Source: Thiosulfativibrio sp964601165 (GTDB lineage Bacteria; Pseudomonadota; Gammaproteobacteria; Thiomicrospirales; Thiomicrospiraceae). Taken from it: a stretch of DNA of 14,491 bases. The notes beneath the pieces were generated by a model. It did no database searches, had not been told where the DNA came from, and was given only the letters and a program-made list of their open reading frames with translations. The DNA lies in contig CAZRMK010000052.1 of the NCBI GenBank assembly GCA_964601165.1, positions 1 through 14,491 on the forward strand. Reading direction: 5' to 3'. The stretch's first letter is position 1; each line of letters starts with the position of its first letter. The position numbers were made by a program, and so were the translations under genes. Positions 13,963-14,491 of this stretch are shown one piece after another.

Positions 13963-14391
13963 TTACCCTTCAACAACCAAGCCCATAGAACGAGCAGAAC
14001 CAGCAATAATCTTAACCGCTGCATCAATATCATTAGCGTTTAAGTCTTCCATTTTAGTATTGGCAATTTCTTCCAACTGCGCACGAGTAATGGTACCAAC
14101 TTTATCCATATTTGGCACACCAGAACCCTTTTTAAGACCCGCCGCTTTCAATAATAAAACTGAAGCAGGGGGGGTTTTCATAATAAAAGTGAAACTTTTA
14201 TCACTAAATACTGAAATCACAACAGGAACAGGTAAACCTTTTTCCATATTTTGTGTTTGAGCATTAAATGACTTACAAAACTCCATAATATTAACGCCAT
14301 GCTGACCTAAAGCAGGACCTACTGGCGGACTTGGGTTTGCACTTCCAGCAGGAACTTGCAATTTAATATAGGCTTCTATTTTTTTAGCCAT
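13963..14391 (-). CDS. rplK: 50S ribosomal protein L11
   Basis: L11, 142 aa, the usual length. It binds the 1067 region of 23S rRNA at the GTPase-associated centre, is needed for RelA activation in E. coli, and is the thiostrepton-site protein. The N-terminal domain has the proline-rich NPSPPVGPALGQHGVNIMEFC (from about residue 19), and the C-terminal rRNA-binding domain has KKGSGVPNMDKVGTITRAQL and ends GSARSMGLVVEG. The start follows AAGGAG with a 5-6 nt spacer. It is 72 nt after nusG and 5 nt before rplA, the standard order. No odd features. Confidence 0.98.
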   Translation of the reverse strand: MAKKIEAYIKLQVPAGSANPSPPVGPALGQHGVNIMEFCKSFNAQTQNMEKGLPVPVVISVFSDKSFTFIMKTPPASVLLLKAAGLKKGSGVPNMDKVGTITRAQLEEIANTKMEDLNANDIDAAVKIIAGSARSMGLVVEG

Positions 14392-14442
14392 ACTATCTCC
14401 TTATGGGTATAACGTCTTTCAACTTCCCAAGGGTTTACAAAA

Positions 14443-14456
14443 TGCCACTTATGGCA
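14443..14456 (-). other. Small hairpin in the nusG-rplK spacer
   Basis: UGCCA and UGGCA pair around a 4-nt loop, followed by UUUUG, 7 nt after the nusG stop. The stem is only 5 bp, too short for a confident terminator. The following bases up to the rplK start (a GGGAAGUU... ACCC stretch, 14402-14430) would be the place for an L1-binding operator like that of E. coli, but I cannot demonstrate one. Confidence 0.3.
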
Positions 14457-14463
14457 ATAAAAA

Positions 14464-14491
14464 TTAAACTTTTTCTACTTGAGTAAATTCA
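14464..14491 (-). CDS. nusG: Transcription antitermination factor NusG, 3' end only (cut by window edge)
   Basis: The last codons read EFTQVEKV followed by TAA, which matches the C-terminus of NusG (E. coli ...VELDFSQVEKA). NusG binds RNA polymerase and couples it to Rho or to ribosomal protein S10. Only 28 bases are present, so the call rests on this short tail and on its position immediately before rplK, where nusG is found in most bacteria. Confidence 0.85.

Noticed and set aside
14402..14430. L1-binding operator in the rplK leader
   Set aside because: A GGGAAGUU...ACCC stretch is in the right place, but I could not form a convincing helix and loop like the known L1 site, so it is only mentioned with the leader hairpin.
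1..14491. A hidden novel system (defence, toxin, biosynthetic)
   Set aside because: All coding space is occupied by intact, canonical translation and RNA polymerase genes; no remaining gap exceeds 300 bases or contains a plausible gene of normal size.

Overview
The whole window is on the minus strand and carries the conserved ribosomal-protein / RNA-polymerase supercluster. In transcription order (right to left) it holds nusG (3' end only), rplK, rplA, rplJ, rplL, rpoB, rpoC, rpsL, rpsG, fusA and tuf (5' end only). All nine internal genes are full length and intact. The proteins look gammaproteobacterial: RpoB and RpoC align with the E. coli subunits along their length from memory, with a proteobacterial RpoB insertion before the lysine-containing catalytic segment and a long RpoC insertion in the C-terminal third. 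The DNA is AT-rich. I cannot name the genus. The unbroken order nusG to tuf differs from E. coli, where the str genes (rpsL-rpsG-fusA-tufA) are at a separate locus, but is common in other bacteria.

Layout: 14464-14491 is the nusG tail, and 14392-14463 is a short leader with a small hairpin. rplK and rplA (13963-14391, 13262-13957) lie 5 nt apart. The 224-nt rplA-rplJ gap holds a clear L10 leader RNA with its kink-turn core. rplJ (12540-13037) and rplL (11955-12326) are separated by 213 nt, which contain an 85-bp MITE-like inverted repeat. The rplL-rpoB gap (11661-11954, 294 nt, the longest gene-free stretch) holds an upstream hairpin, a terminator-like attenuator, a second 55-bp copy of the same MITE-like element with a perfect 5-bp flanking duplication, and a hairpin before the rpoB ribosome binding site. 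rpoB and rpoC (7602-11660, 3412-7602) overlap by one base (TAATG). The rpoC-rpsL gap has a near-consensus sigma70 promoter for the str genes. A second terminator-like hairpin lies between rpsG and fusA, and fusA starts with GTG.

Together the genes make the translation-elongation factors, the L11 and L7/L12 stalk components of the large subunit, two small-subunit proteins, and the two large RNA polymerase subunits. The non-coding parts look like the layered control expected of such a cluster: L10 autoregulation, attenuation between the stalk genes and RNA polymerase, and a separate str promoter. I see no undescribed enzymatic or defence system here. The least ordinary content is the pair of small mobile-element-like inverted repeats inserted, in opposite orientations, in two successive spacers of this essential operon.
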